The notes beneath the pieces are model-generated. The model did not search any database. It saw nothing but the letters and a program-made list of their open reading frames with translations, and was not told where the DNA came from. The position numbers and the translations under genes are program-made. This document shows, piece by piece, positions 1-8,599 of a stretch of 64,000 nt of DNA. The DNA is taken from the NCBI RefSeq assembly GCF_015354245.1, contig NZ_JADKYZ010000011.1:62001-126000 (forward strand), in the 5' to 3' direction. Origin of the DNA: Diaphorobacter caeni (GTDB taxonomy: Bacteria > Pseudomonadota > Gammaproteobacteria > Burkholderiales > Burkholderiaceae_C). How positions within the stretch are numbered: the stretch's first letter is position 1; the number at the start of each line of letters is the position of its first letter.

Positions 1-87
1 CAGGCAGTGGAGTTCCTCATTACCTGCGGCTACATGAATGCGGAGTCCATCCGGCTGGACGGAGCCATACGCATGGCTCCGCGCTGA
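1..87 (+). CDS. SDR family oxidoreductase, C-terminal fragment (cut by window edge)
   Basis: The open frame enters from the left edge and ends at a TGA, giving 28 residues. The ending FLITCGYMNAESIRLDGAIR matches the last strand and helix of short-chain dehydrogenases, where a hydrophobic segment is followed by G-x-x-[IL]-x-[LV]-DGG/A. The tail RLDGAIRMAPR resembles 3-hydroxyacyl-CoA dehydrogenase (HSD10-like) SDRs, but that narrower assignment is inference. The gene points towards the minus-strand SDR at 239-1021, so the two converge across about 150 bp. Confidence 0.7.
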   Translation, partial: QAVEFLITCGYMNAESIRLDGAIRMAPR

Positions 88-97
88 TGCGTTGTGG

Positions 98-119
98 CGT
101 GACGTGGCCCGGTGTCACG
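98..119. terminator. short inverted repeat between convergent SDR genes
   Basis: CGTGAC and GTCACG form a six-bp stem around a ten-base loop, a few bases before a TTTT run. It sits between two convergent genes, so a terminator is possible. The stem is short and the T run is offset, so this is weak. Confidence 0.25.
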
Positions 120-238
120 TGATTCAAGCTTTTCTGGGCACGATGAGACCATTGCCCAGATACCCAATCCATATGCCTCTCCGACTCCTCAGTCCGAAGG
201 GCTGCTCTCAGTTTTCAAGGTGTCTCTGCCACAACTGC

Positions 239-1021
239 TTACTCGACCGCACAGGCATCCGATGCCGCCCCCCATGCCATATATCCACCGTCCACCGGCA
301 AGGTCACACCCGTGATGAATTCCGCGCTGTCCGATGCCAGAAACAGCATCGCATCAGCAATGTTCTTGGCGGTCCCGAAACGGCCAGCAGGGGTACGGCG
401 GAAGATCCGCTTCGCATCAAGTTTTCCGTCATCGATCAGTTGCTGAAGAAACGGCGTCATCATGTATCCGGGGGCAACGGCATTCACCCGTACACCTTGG
501 GCAATCCATTCACACCCCATGGTTCGCGTCAGCATGCTGATACCGGCCTTCGCGGCACTGTATGCATTGCGTGGAGTCAACCCCATGACACCGGCGATGG
601 AGCTGATGTTGAGCACGACCCCGCGTCGCTGTCGAAGCATATGCTTCGCGGCGGCGCGCGACACCATATAGGTGCCAGTCAGATGCACGTCCACCAGTTT
701 GCGAAACTGCGCAACTTCCTGATCCACCGTAGGAAGAAAGGTGTCCGGTATTCCCGCGCTGTTGACCACCACATCCACACTGCCCAGCGTCTCTACCACA
801 CTGTGCACCAAGCTATCGACGGCCTGCTCATCCGAAACATCACAGACAAGCCCCAAGTTGCCGGCGCCCAATTCCTCGGCCCTGCTGCGTGCGGCGGATT
901 CACTGAGATCCGCAATCGCCACCCGAGCACCTGCCGCGGAAAACGCCTGAGCCGTAGCCCACCCCAATCCGCTCGCACCACCCGTCACCAGTACCACGCG
1001 ATTTTTCAATTCAACATACAT
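239..1021 (-). CDS. SDR family oxidoreductase
   Basis: A 260-residue classical short-chain dehydrogenase using NAD(P)H. The cofactor motif TGGASGLG is near residue 14, NSAG near 88, the catalytic Ser is in ISSIAG, and the catalytic pair is in YSAAK. The C terminus carries the usual PVDGGYMAWG. The length is normal for the family. It is the last gene of a minus-strand cluster running GntR, NIPSNAP, SDR, TctC, TctC, SDR, so it probably oxidises a hydroxyl group of whatever that cluster degrades. The substrate cannot be told from sequence. The start is an ATG preceded by GGAG. Confidence 0.9.
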   Translation of the reverse strand: MYVELKNRVVLVTGGASGLGWATAQAFSAAGARVAIADLSESAARSRAEELGAGNLGLVCDVSDEQAVDSLVHSVVETLGSVDVVVNSAGIPDTFLPTVDQEVAQFRKLVDVHLTGTYMVSRAAAKHMLRQRRGVVLNISSIAGVMGLTPRNAYSAAKAGISMLTRTMGCEWIAQGVRVNAVAPGYMMTPFLQQLIDDGKLDAKRIFRRTPAGRFGTAKNIADAMLFLASDSAEFITGVTLPVDGGYMAWGAASDACAVE

Positions 1022-1052
1022 GCCTTGACTCCGTCCTTCCTTGCATCCGATA

Positions 1053-2054
1053 TCAACTTTCCAGCTTCACATTCGCTTCCCGAATGACCTTGCCCCACAA
1101 TTGCGCTTGTTGGGTCACGAGTGCCGCGAACTCCGTCGGTGTCGTGGACATGGCCTCGACACCCATGTCCTGAAGGCGCTTGGTGATCTCTGGCAACGCC
1201 AACGCCTTGTTCAACTCCGCATTGAGACGTGCCACGACGTCGGCAGGTGCTCCAGCAGGTGCCGCCAAACCCTGCCACGCGTAGGACTCGAAATCCGCCA
1301 CGCCGGCTTCCCTGAAGGTGGGCACGTCCGGCAGCGCCTGAATGCGCGATGACATTGCCACTCCCAGAGCACGCAGTTTTCCTGACTGCAGATAAGGCAG
1401 ACTGGCCGCTGTGTTGACCAGATACATGTCTATCTGCCCACCCAATAGATCCTGCAATGCGGGCGCATCCCCACGATAAGGGACATGGATCATGCGCACG
1501 TTCATTTGGCGCTGAAACAGTTCCATTCCCAGATGATTCGGGCCACCTGCACCTGGACTCGCGTATTTCAATGTCTCTGGCTTGCCGCGCGCCATGGAAA
1601 TCAAGTCCTGCAGCGTCCTGGCTGGGAAATCCGGCTTCACGACAAGCACGAAGGGAAACTTGGTCGTGCCCCCGATGAAAGAAAAATCCGTCTGGATACG
1701 ATAAGGCACACGCGCATATAGATGGGGAGCCAACGCCAAGGTAGAGACATCCACGGTCCCGAAGGTGTATCCGTCCGGCCGTGCCCGCGCGATCGCCTCG
1801 CCTCCAATCATCGTTCCTGCTCCGGGGCGGTTGTCCACCACCATAGGCTGCCCCAGCGCACTGGACATGGATTGCGCCAATAGACGCGCCACCACATCGG
1901 TTCCGCCTCCGGCTGGAAACGGAACAATCCATTTCATCGCCTGTCTTGGATAGCTCGCCTGCGCCAACGCCGGCCAGCCATATCCGACAGAGGCGCCCAA
2001 AACGCTCCACCGCAACGTCCGATCCATCGCCGCTCTTCTGTTGTAGGTCTTCAT
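1053..2054 (-). CDS. Bug/TctC family periplasmic substrate-binding protein
   Basis: A 333-residue receptor of the tripartite tricarboxylate transporter (Bug) family. An N-terminal signal region ends in PALAQA. The family signatures WIVPFPAGGGTDVVAR, VVDNRPGAGTMIGG and ARPDGYTFG follow, with HVPYRGDAPALQDLLGGQ in the second lobe. It should bind a carboxylate in the periplasm. No TctA or TctB membrane component lies in the window, as is usual for the many orphan Bug proteins of Burkholderiales. A second paralogue lies 30 bp upstream, so the pair probably arose by tandem duplication. The start is uncertain: the ATG used here gives a long n-region, and MDRTLRW is an alternative. Confidence 0.92.
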   Translation of the reverse strand: MKTYNRRAAMDRTLRWSVLGASVGYGWPALAQASYPRQAMKWIVPFPAGGGTDVVARLLAQSMSSALGQPMVVDNRPGAGTMIGGEAIARARPDGYTFGTVDVSTLALAPHLYARVPYRIQTDFSFIGGTTKFPFVLVVKPDFPARTLQDLISMARGKPETLKYASPGAGGPNHLGMELFQRQMNVRMIHVPYRGDAPALQDLLGGQIDMYLVNTAASLPYLQSGKLRALGVAMSSRIQALPDVPTFREAGVADFESYAWQGLAAPAGAPADVVARLNAELNKALALPEITKRLQDMGVEAMSTTPTEFAALVTQQAQLWGKVIREANVKLES

Positions 2055-2084
2055 GCCTTGTCTCCTTCGTCTTCGTAGTGATCT

Positions 2085-3059
2085 TCAGCTTTCCAGCTTG
2101 ATGCCCGCCTTGCGGATGACATCACCCCACAAAGCCGCTTCGGACGCCACAAACCGCCTCGCATCCTCGCTGCTCATCGGCGCCGGCTCGATGCCCAGAT
2201 CGGACAGGCGCTTCTTGACAACGGCCTGATCCAGCGCCTTGTTCAATGCACTTTCAAGGACGGCCCTTGCCGGAGCAGGCGTGCTCGCAGGTGCCACGAG
2301 AAATTGCCAGGAAAATGCCTTGAAGTCGGCAATGCCCAATTCAGTGAACGTGGGTACATCAGGCAGGGTGTCCAGTCGACGTTCATGCGCCACTGCCAGC
2401 GCGCGCAATTTTCCAGCCTTGATGTGCTGCATGCTGGATCCCGTGTCCACCAGCATGCATTCGATCTGTCCAGCCAGCAGATCCTGGATCCCTGGAGCCG
2501 CGCCACGATACGGCGCGTGATTCAATCGAACACCGGTTCGCTGCTGCAGCAGTTCCATGGCCACATGATTGGGACCGCCCAGTCCTGGGGAGCCGTAGCT
2601 CAAGGTGCCGGGCGACTTTCGCGCTGCCTCCATCACTTCATTCAACGTGCGATAAGCAGCAGCCTCGCGCACCACAAGGACGTAGGGGAAACGCGCAATG
2701 CCTCCCACGATGAAGAAATCTTTGAATGGGTCATATGGCAACTTGGCATAGAGCCCCGGATTGAGAGCAAGCGTTGCGTTATCTGCCGAGCCGATCGTGT
2801 AGCCGTCCGGCTTGGATTTGGCGATGGCATCCCCGCCAACGATCGTGTTGGCGCCGGGGCGGTTGTCGACCACCACGGACTGCCCAAGCAGCGGCTGCAT
2901 TTCCACCGCGATGGAGCGGGCTACCACGTCCGTGCCACCTCCCGCCGGATAGGGCACGATCCAGCGCAGAGGCTGTGCAGGAAATGTCTGGGCATGTGAC
3001 AGGGGTGCCAAGAATACGGACGCACCAAGCACGCCCATCTGGCGACGGGAAATCGTCAT
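2085..3059 (-). CDS. Bug/TctC family periplasmic substrate-binding protein
   Basis: A 324-residue paralogue of the downstream receptor. It begins MTISRRQMGVLGAS and has a signal peptide ending in SHAQ. It shares WIVPYPAGGGTDVVAR, VVDNRPGANTIVGG, KPDGYTIG and LGGPNHVAMELLQQ with its neighbour, and the C terminus KAGIKLES is almost identical to that of the neighbour (EANVKLES). Two adjacent receptors with divergent ligand loops suggest that the cluster recognises two related acids or one acid with two affinities. That reading is inference. Confidence 0.92.
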   Translation of the reverse strand: MTISRRQMGVLGASVFLAPLSHAQTFPAQPLRWIVPYPAGGGTDVVARSIAVEMQPLLGQSVVVDNRPGANTIVGGDAIAKSKPDGYTIGSADNATLALNPGLYAKLPYDPFKDFFIVGGIARFPYVLVVREAAAYRTLNEVMEAARKSPGTLSYGSPGLGGPNHVAMELLQQRTGVRLNHAPYRGAAPGIQDLLAGQIECMLVDTGSSMQHIKAGKLRALAVAHERRLDTLPDVPTFTELGIADFKAFSWQFLVAPASTPAPARAVLESALNKALDQAVVKKRLSDLGIEPAPMSSEDARRFVASEAALWGDVIRKAGIKLES

Positions 3060-3144
3060 ATTTGTCTCCTGAGAAAGGATGGAGGTAACCGATCGACCCG
3101 CCTCCTTCTTCCGAGTGGCTGGATCGACAAAATCCGGAGCGTGT

Positions 3145-3954
3145 CTAACCAGGCATCACATGGCTTTCCCTGACGCCACCGAACGTGCTCCAGGAGCCAG
3201 AGACGAGCCAGCCCGCGTCCACAGGCAGGTTGATACCGGTGATCATGGACGCCTCGTCGGACAACAAAAATGCAATCGCCTTGGCGATATCGCCGGGCAT
3301 GATGAGTCGTCCCAGCGCGGAGTTCGACGCGAGCTTCTCCGGATCGCGAAGGCCCGCATCGATCTGGCTTTGCAGCGCTGCGGTCACCGTGTAGCCTGGA
3401 GACACCGTATTCACGCGTACGCCGGAGCGGCCCCATTCAGCAGCCAGTCCTTCAGTGAGACTGATGATCCCAGCCTTCGCTGGCGAATAGGCATGCAGCG
3501 GCATTGATCGCATCCCTGCAACTGACGCGATGTTGACAACGGCACCACGACCCCGCTTGGCCATGGACGATCCAAACACCGCGCACATGTTGAAAGTACC
3601 TTCCAGACTGATGGCCAGCGTGCGCTGGAACACGTCGCTGTCCAGCAGGTCAGGAGACAGAGGCGACTGGACAATGCCCGCGCAGTTCACCAGCAGATCC
3701 ACCGCCAGATGCCGTGCCGCCAATGCATCGTGCAGTCGCTGCACCGCAGTTCTGTCCACGACATCGATTTGGAGGCACTCCACACCCACAGCCTCCGAAA
3801 TCGCATGGAATGAACCGGACTGCACGTCTGCAACGAGGACAGTGGCTCCGCGTGAACGCAACAGTTGCGCCGTGGCGAGGCCGATGCCGCTGGCTCCGCC
3901 GGTGATCAACGCCACGCGGCCATGCAGGTGGCCCGGTACAGGCTCGTTCGTCAT
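3145..3954 (-). CDS. SDR family oxidoreductase
   Basis: A 269-residue classical SDR. The Rossmann motif TGGASGIG is near residue 17, the adenine-binding Asp is in LVADVQSG, NCAGIV follows, the catalytic Ser is in IASVAG, and the active pair is in YSPAK. The C terminus is INLPVDAGWLVSG. It is the third gene of the GntR-headed cluster, after the NIPSNAP gene and before the receptors. It is only a distant paralogue of the SDR at 239-1021, so the two may catalyse successive oxidations. Confidence 0.9.
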   Translation of the reverse strand: MTNEPVPGHLHGRVALITGGASGIGLATAQLLRSRGATVLVADVQSGSFHAISEAVGVECLQIDVVDRTAVQRLHDALAARHLAVDLLVNCAGIVQSPLSPDLLDSDVFQRTLAISLEGTFNMCAVFGSSMAKRGRGAVVNIASVAGMRSMPLHAYSPAKAGIISLTEGLAAEWGRSGVRVNTVSPGYTVTAALQSQIDAGLRDPEKLASNSALGRLIMPGDIAKAIAFLLSDEASMITGINLPVDAGWLVSGSWSTFGGVRESHVMPG

Positions 3955-3963
3955 GGTGGCTCC

Positions 3964-4278
3964 TCAACGCATCGGCGAAAAAGATGCGGGACGCAAGAAC
4001 CGCGTTTCCATGCGCACAATGAGCGGCAACACCTTGTCCGCATAGGCAATCCATTTCGGATCGCTCCACAGACGCGCCCGCCGTTGCTCGCGCTCCACCA
4101 GATCCGAGAATCCCCAGAGGTGGACCACCTGGTTGAGCTCACCTGTCTCGGTGGTAAAAAAGCCCTTCAGATCACCGAGATGCTGCAACAGCATGGACAG
4201 CCCCTCCTTCTCGTACAAAGAAAGAAAGGGACGCATGCTGGTGGGCCCCAGCGTGTAGCAACGCTCTTCAAGAATCAC
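3964..4278 (-). CDS. NIPSNAP family protein
   Basis: A 104-residue single NIPSNAP (dimeric alpha-beta barrel) domain. It begins MILEERCYTL and carries the characteristic ending LNQVVHLWGFSDL and then ARLWSDPKWIAY. Bacterial members often sit in catabolic operons next to regulators or oxidoreductases, and their biochemical role is generally unproven. The first codons overlap the stop of the GntR gene by four bases, so the two should be co-translated. It may act on or bind a small aromatic or ketone intermediate, which is inference only. Confidence 0.85.
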   Translation of the reverse strand: MILEERCYTLGPTSMRPFLSLYEKEGLSMLLQHLGDLKGFFTTETGELNQVVHLWGFSDLVEREQRRARLWSDPKWIAYADKVLPLIVRMETRFLRPASFSPMR

Positions 4279-5036
4279 AGTTTTTCTCCAGTGGACGCAA
4301 GATCCTGATCACGCGAAGGATCCGTCAGGTGCGCTCGCGCGCGCAACTCCGGCCAGTGCCGGGCAATCACCTGTCCGGCTTCGTAGATGTGCTCGCGCAT
4401 CAGCATTTCCGCGCGACCACTTTGGCGATTGCGAATGGCGTCGAGAATCCTCACGTGGTCATCGTGCGAACGCCGCACGATCTCGACCGTCTTCCACATC
4501 ACGACCCTGTCGGACGCGAGCGGCAGTTCGTGAGATTTGCGAATGAATCCGGGCAACAGCTGATTGCCACAAGCATCGACGATGGCATTGTGAAAGCGGA
4601 CATTCATTTGTTGGTACGCAGCATGCTCCTGAGGCACCAGCTCCGGTCCACGCGTGATGTCGCGACCGACCCGGATGCACTCATCCAGAGACTCCAGCGT
4701 TTGCCGCGACACGCCCTTCTCTGCCGCTTGACGGCAGGCTAGCCCTTCAAGCGATGCACGTATCTCATAAGCCTCGAGAACTTCACCCAAATGGAATTCA
4801 CGCACCCAATAGCCACGATTGGGTTCATATCGAACCAGCCCTTGCTCCGTCAACGCCTTGAGCGCATTGACCACCGGAGTGCGCGAGGCCTGCATCTCCT
4901 CGGCCAAAGCAATTTCGGTGAGACGTTGGCCCGGTCGGTAATAACCGCTCAGGATGCTCTGTCTGATCTTGGCGTACACCACCTGCCCCAGACTCGACGC
5001 AAGGGACGAAGAAGTAGTTGAGCTGTTGTCTGTCAT
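4275..5036 (-). CDS. GntR family transcriptional regulator, FCD subfamily
   Basis: A 253-residue regulator with an N-terminal winged helix-turn-helix (about residues 17-82, with GQRLTEIALAEEMQASRTPV) and a C-terminal all-helical FCD ligand domain. Conserved His/Asp positions of the FCD metal site are visible in RFHNAIVDAC and in HDDHVRILDAI. FCD regulators usually sense a carboxylic acid. It is first in its minus-strand cluster and divergent from the cupin gene. Two near-identical palindromes in the divergent region probably bind it. One lies only 13 bp from its own ATG, which suggests autoregulation. Confidence 0.92.
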   Translation of the reverse strand: MTDNSSTTSSSLASSLGQVVYAKIRQSILSGYYRPGQRLTEIALAEEMQASRTPVVNALKALTEQGLVRYEPNRGYWVREFHLGEVLEAYEIRASLEGLACRQAAEKGVSRQTLESLDECIRVGRDITRGPELVPQEHAAYQQMNVRFHNAIVDACGNQLLPGFIRKSHELPLASDRVVMWKTVEIVRRSHDDHVRILDAIRNRQSGRAEMLMREHIYEAGQVIARHWPELRARAHLTDPSRDQDLASTGEKL

Positions 5037-5048
5037 GCATGTATTTTT

Positions 5049-5060
5049 ATTGCATGCAAT
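5049..5060. promoter_or_regulatory. candidate GntR/FCD operator 1
   Basis: A perfect 12-bp palindrome, ATTGCATGCAAT, 13 bp upstream of the gntR ATG. FCD regulators commonly bind short AT-flanked palindromes of this kind. A second copy with 11 of 12 matches lies 63 bp away. Confidence 0.7.
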
Positions 5061-5111
5061 GATCGTGATAAATAGGGTTTACCAGCATCTATTTACGGAA
5101 ATAATTTCAAC

Positions 5112-5123
5112 ATTGCATGCAAC
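5112..5123. promoter_or_regulatory. candidate GntR/FCD operator 2
   Basis: ATTGCATGCAAC differs from operator 1 only in its last base. The centre-to-centre distance to operator 1 is 63 bp, six helical turns, so two dimers could sit on one DNA face and form a loop over the divergent promoters. Confidence 0.68.
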
Positions 5124-5259
5124 TTAACTTCAACAACAAGGTCGGTGTCAGATATCGCCGCCCACTCTTCACCATGTGATCATTCGGTGGCATTTGTGTT
5201 GCAGGTTCTCGATTGCGTTCCTAAACTGGTCCGGCCCCCAATCAGAACGAGAGACAAAC

Positions 5260-5796
5260 ATGAGTACTCCCCTCACGATGCCCATCACCAAACCTCCCGT
5301 CATTGCGCCCATCGTGGAGCGCTCCCGCTACGCACGCGATGAAATCGTCCACGCGGACGTATTGCATGCAGACGAGCGCCTTTGGGTTCCTCACAATGAA
5401 AGCGTCTCGTTTCTGCCTCTGTGCTTTGGAGTGACTCAGGGCTACTACGTGACCTTGCTTCGGGTACGTCAAAGTGGCGTCCTCTCACGCCACCTGCATA
5501 CCGGGAGCGTGCATGGACAGGTGCTCAAAGGCTGTTGGTACTACCTCGAGCACGACTGGATCGCCCGCGAAGGAAGCTTCGTGATGGAGCCTCCCGGCGA
5601 GATGCACACGCTGGTGGTCCCACCAGAAGTGCCGGAGATGATCACCCTCTTTCACGTCACTGGCGCCTATCTCTACTTTGATGACAAGGGCCAGATCACA
5701 GGTCACGAGGACGTGTTCACCCGACTGAAGAAAGCCCAACGTCACTACGAAGAAACAGGGCTTGCGCAGAGCGAGTTGGAAAAGCTCATTCGCTGA
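5260..5796 (+). CDS. cupin dioxygenase of the 2,4'-dihydroxyacetophenone dioxygenase type
   Basis: A 178-residue single-domain cupin. The metal-binding region LSRHLHTGSVHGQVLKG (about residues 81-97) supplies the His ligands, and the second cupin motif is in PPGEMHTLVVPP. Length and pattern fit 2,4'-dihydroxyacetophenone dioxygenase (EC 1.13.11.41, about 179 residues), which cleaves the carbon-carbon bond of an alpha-hydroxyketone to give a carboxylate and formate. The real substrate could be another alpha-hydroxy or beta-dicarbonyl compound. The ATG chosen starts MSTPLTMPITKPP; a longer frame upstream runs into the operator region. The gene is divergent from gntR. Confidence 0.82.
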   Translation: MSTPLTMPITKPPVIAPIVERSRYARDEIVHADVLHADERLWVPHNESVSFLPLCFGVTQGYYVTLLRVRQSGVLSRHLHTGSVHGQVLKGCWYYLEHDWIAREGSFVMEPPGEMHTLVVPPEVPEMITLFHVTGAYLYFDDKGQITGHEDVFTRLKKAQRHYEETGLAQSELEKLIR

Positions 5797-5843
5797 GAGC
5801 GAGTTACGGTCTCAGACGCGGAGTTGGAGACACTGAAGGACAA

Positions 5844-5869
5844 AGTGGGCCGCAGTCAATCGGCCCACT
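5844..5869. terminator. bidirectional stem-loop between cupin and IclR genes
   Basis: AGTGGGCCG and CGGCCCACT form a perfect nine-bp stem with an eight-base loop, lying between two convergent genes. On the minus strand the stem is followed by TTTGTC. It is well placed to stop both transcripts. Confidence 0.65.
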
Positions 5870-5879
5870 GTCGCATCCG

Positions 5880-6671
5880 TCAACCGCCGCGAGAGACGGG
5901 ATGCCACAGCCCCAACGCGTCCAGTTCCGCCTTCAGCAGTTCTCCCAGCTGAAATTGCCGCTCAGGACCCAACCGCGCCGTGTGCGTTCCAATCGACAAA
6001 GCACCCATGGCGTGGTTGCCAATGCGAAACGCCACGCCGATTCCGGCCACGCCGGGCTCGATCGCATCGAAGGTGATGGCGATCCTTCGCTGTCGCACGG
6101 CATGCGCCATGGCATGCAGGCGTTCCTGGGAAATGCTCAGGGCGCTGTAGTCAGCCTCGTGCCGCACCCACAGTTTTTGTATTTCCTTCTCGTCCATCAA
6201 ACCGAGAATCGCCACACTGCCCGTGCCGGTGCCCAGTAACCGGCGTTGACCACTCACGGTGGTCAGAACGTCGGCCAATGCACCTCCCAGTTCGCGGTGG
6301 TCGCACTGCACCATATCGCCATAGCGGACCATGAGAAACACCGTGTCCCCGGCAATCCGGGCAATGCGCTTCATTGGCGGGCCAAACATGGCGATGAGAG
6401 GCGTCATCTCCGGCATCAACGAACCGAGTACCACCGCTTGAGGTCCAAGTCGATAAAGGCCCTGAGCATCACGATGAACAAAACCCTCTTCAACCAGACA
6501 GCTCAGCAGCCGGTAGACCGTACCCCTGTCCATTCCCGACTCACGAACCAATTGGACCAGCTTGATCCCTTGCTCCGATTGGGTCGCCACGCTGCGCAGC
6601 AGCGAAAGCGCGCGGCGCACGCTCTGCGCGCCACGCACTCCATCTGTCTTGGTTTCTTCCGTGTGTCCCAA
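5880..6671 (-). CDS. IclR family transcriptional regulator
   Basis: A 263-residue IclR-type regulator. The N-terminal winged helix-turn-helix spans about residues 14-75 (GIKLVQLVRESGMDRGTVYR), followed by the effector-binding domain with HRELGGALADV and AIEPGVAGIGVAF. It appears to start at TTG with AGGAA seven bases upstream; no ATG fits without losing the HTH. It is the last gene of the long Liv/acyl-CoA unit, so it probably controls that unit in response to a pathway acid or CoA ester. That role is inferred from position. Confidence 0.88.
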   Translation of the reverse strand: MGHTEETKTDGVRGAQSVRRALSLLRSVATQSEQGIKLVQLVRESGMDRGTVYRLLSCLVEEGFVHRDAQGLYRLGPQAVVLGSLMPEMTPLIAMFGPPMKRIARIAGDTVFLMVRYGDMVQCDHRELGGALADVLTTVSGQRRLLGTGTGSVAILGLMDEKEIQKLWVRHEADYSALSISQERLHAMAHAVRQRRIAITFDAIEPGVAGIGVAFRIGNHAMGALSIGTHTARLGPERQFQLGELLKAELDALGLWHPVSRGG

Positions 6672-6699
6672 GTGGTGTTCCTATGTCTGGAAACTCACG

Positions 6700-7488
6700 T
6701 CAGCGGCCGGTGAAAACCGGCTTGCGCTTGGCAGCAAAAGCTTCCACCGCCTCGTGATGGTCCTGTGTCAGGTTGGTCAAACATTCGTACGCGGTGCCGG
6801 CATCCATGTGACCATGGGCCAGTTGTCGCAATGGAATGGTATATCCTGCCTTGGTCCAGCGGATCGCCTTGGTGGCACCCGCCTTCAATTTGGAGACGAT
6901 TTTGTCGACGCGTGCGTCCAGCTCGTCCGTTGCCACCACATGACCGATCGCGCCCAACGTATGCGCCTCACTCGCCGTCAGCAGGTCGCCCGTCAGCAAC
7001 AGCTCACGTGAACGGCCAAAGCCGATCAGCGCTGGCCACAGGAAGCCGCCACCGTCCGCCGCATTCAAACCCACGCGCACATGAGGATCGCCGATGCGGG
7101 CCTTTTCGTCCATGACCGTGATGTCACACAGCAGAGCCATCGTCGCACCCAAACCGACGGCATCTCCGTTGATGCGGCCGATGATCGGGATTTCGCAGTC
7201 AAGCATCGAGTACACGATGCGCTTGGCTTCCCAGGTAACGATCTCAAAACCCTCGGGCTCACGGATTGCGTCGCGCATCCATTCGATGTCCCCCCCCGCG
7301 CAGAACGCGCGACCCGCGCCAGTCACCACGATGGCCGAGAGGTCACGGCGCTCACCCAGATCGATGAAGATGCGCGAGAGGGTCTTGTGCATCGGGCCAT
7401 TGACCGCATTGAAGCTGTCGGGTCGATTCAGCGTAACGTAGGCGACGCGATCACGGATTTCAAGTTGGACAGATGGGTTTTCGCTCAT
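6700..7488 (-). CDS. enoyl-CoA hydratase/isomerase family protein
   Basis: A 262-residue crotonase-fold protein. The oxyanion-hole segments are visible: AFCAGGDIEWM (about residue 60) and GRINGDAVGLGATMAL (about 105). At the position of the first catalytic Glu of classical hydratases the protein has an Asp (NAADGGGFLWP), and the second acidic position falls in LTASEAHTLG. It is therefore a clear family member whose reaction (hydration, isomerisation or hydrolysis of an acyl-CoA) is open. It follows the two acyl-CoA dehydrogenases, where a hydratase would act on the enoyl-CoA product. Confidence 0.9.
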   Translation of the reverse strand: MSENPSVQLEIRDRVAYVTLNRPDSFNAVNGPMHKTLSRIFIDLGERRDLSAIVVTGAGRAFCAGGDIEWMRDAIREPEGFEIVTWEAKRIVYSMLDCEIPIIGRINGDAVGLGATMALLCDITVMDEKARIGDPHVRVGLNAADGGGFLWPALIGFGRSRELLLTGDLLTASEAHTLGAIGHVVATDELDARVDKIVSKLKAGATKAIRWTKAGYTIPLRQLAHGHMDAGTAYECLTNLTQDHHEAVEAFAAKRKPVFTGR

Positions 7489-7542
7489 GGTGCAATACTC
7501 CTGCTTAGATGTTGATGATGAAAAAAGAAAGAAGAACAGGCT

Positions 7543-8589
7543 TCATGAAGGGCGCAGCAAGGCGCGTGCATCAATGCGTGCCAGCTGCTCCTCAGGTGTC
7601 CCGTACAGTTGCGCAGCGACATGCAACCGTCGATAAAGATGCGTCAACCGGTATTCCTCCGTGACGGCAATGCCACCTGATACCTGAATCAGCGCCCCTG
7701 CAGCACGCAGCACGCGCCTGGCCACATAGCTCTTGGCCACCGCCAGCGACGGCCATGGGCCGTGCGGTGCCGCATCCAGCTCCAGCGCCAGCCGCCCAGC
7801 AAGTGCCAACTGTTGCTGCAGATCGCAGAACACCTCCGCCATGCGATGCTGAAGCGCCTGCTGGCTCGCCAACGGCTTGCCGAACTGCTCGCGTTGCTTG
7901 AGATACTCCAAGGTCATCAGGAACGCCTCTTCAAGCACTCCGCTGGCGTCCGCCACCTGCGCTGCGGCAGCCAGGTCCACGGCTCGGTCCGCAGGCATCA
8001 CCCGCACGGCTGGCACATCTCTCAGGTTCAACAACGCTGATGCGCGCCCATCCACATACCTCGCAGGCTGACTGGCCACACCCGGTGCCGTCAGGGCCAC
8101 CAACGCGGCTGCGCCGTGTCCGGATCCCTCATCGTCCGCAGGAATGAGTACGTGAGTCGCATCCGCAATGCCCTCCACGCCCTGAACCGATCCCGTCAAA
8201 CGCCCTCCCTTCAACACGGGTGAGCCTGCATGACTTGAACGATCCGCCATCGCAATCCGCATGGTTCCCGACATCAATGCGTCTGCGGTATCAGGCAGCG
8301 CCGCTGCCACATACGGGGCCAGCAATAAATGCAGCCCGATCGGCTCGGGTCGCGCGTCCCGCCCGGAGCGCCTGAGCAATGCGAACGCAGCCGTCATGCT
8401 GGCACCAAAGCCTCCCAAGTGCTCCGGCAGTGTCAACCCCAGCCATCCCATCTCCGCCATCTCGCTCCACGAACTCGCAGTGGCGTGGTTGCCTTTTTCG
8501 AACGTCGACACGCGGTCAGTATGCGGCTCGTTCTGTGCAAACCAGCGTTCTGCCGACTGGACGAGCATTTCAACTTCTGAATGTTCCAT
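7543..8589 (-). CDS. acyl-CoA dehydrogenase, short subunit
   Basis: A 348-residue acyl-CoA dehydrogenase, about 40 residues shorter than the neighbouring one. The N-terminal helical domain (GWLGLTLPEHLGGFGASM), middle beta domain and C-terminal four-helix domain (QREQFGKPLASQQALQHRM) are present. The last domain lacks the usual glycine-rich NEIQ segment. Adjacent long and short dehydrogenase genes are known to make alpha2-beta2 FadE-type heterotetramers in sterol side-chain degradation, in which one subunit supplies part of the flavin site. A similar complex here is inference from pairing and length. Confidence 0.87.
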   Translation of the reverse strand: MEHSEVEMLVQSAERWFAQNEPHTDRVSTFEKGNHATASSWSEMAEMGWLGLTLPEHLGGFGASMTAAFALLRRSGRDARPEPIGLHLLLAPYVAAALPDTADALMSGTMRIAMADRSSHAGSPVLKGGRLTGSVQGVEGIADATHVLIPADDEGSGHGAAALVALTAPGVASQPARYVDGRASALLNLRDVPAVRVMPADRAVDLAAAAQVADASGVLEEAFLMTLEYLKQREQFGKPLASQQALQHRMAEVFCDLQQQLALAGRLALELDAAPHGPWPSLAVAKSYVARRVLRAAGALIQVSGGIAVTEEYRLTHLYRRLHVAAQLYGTPEEQLARIDARALLRPS

Positions 8590-8599
8590 ATCGCTGGCC

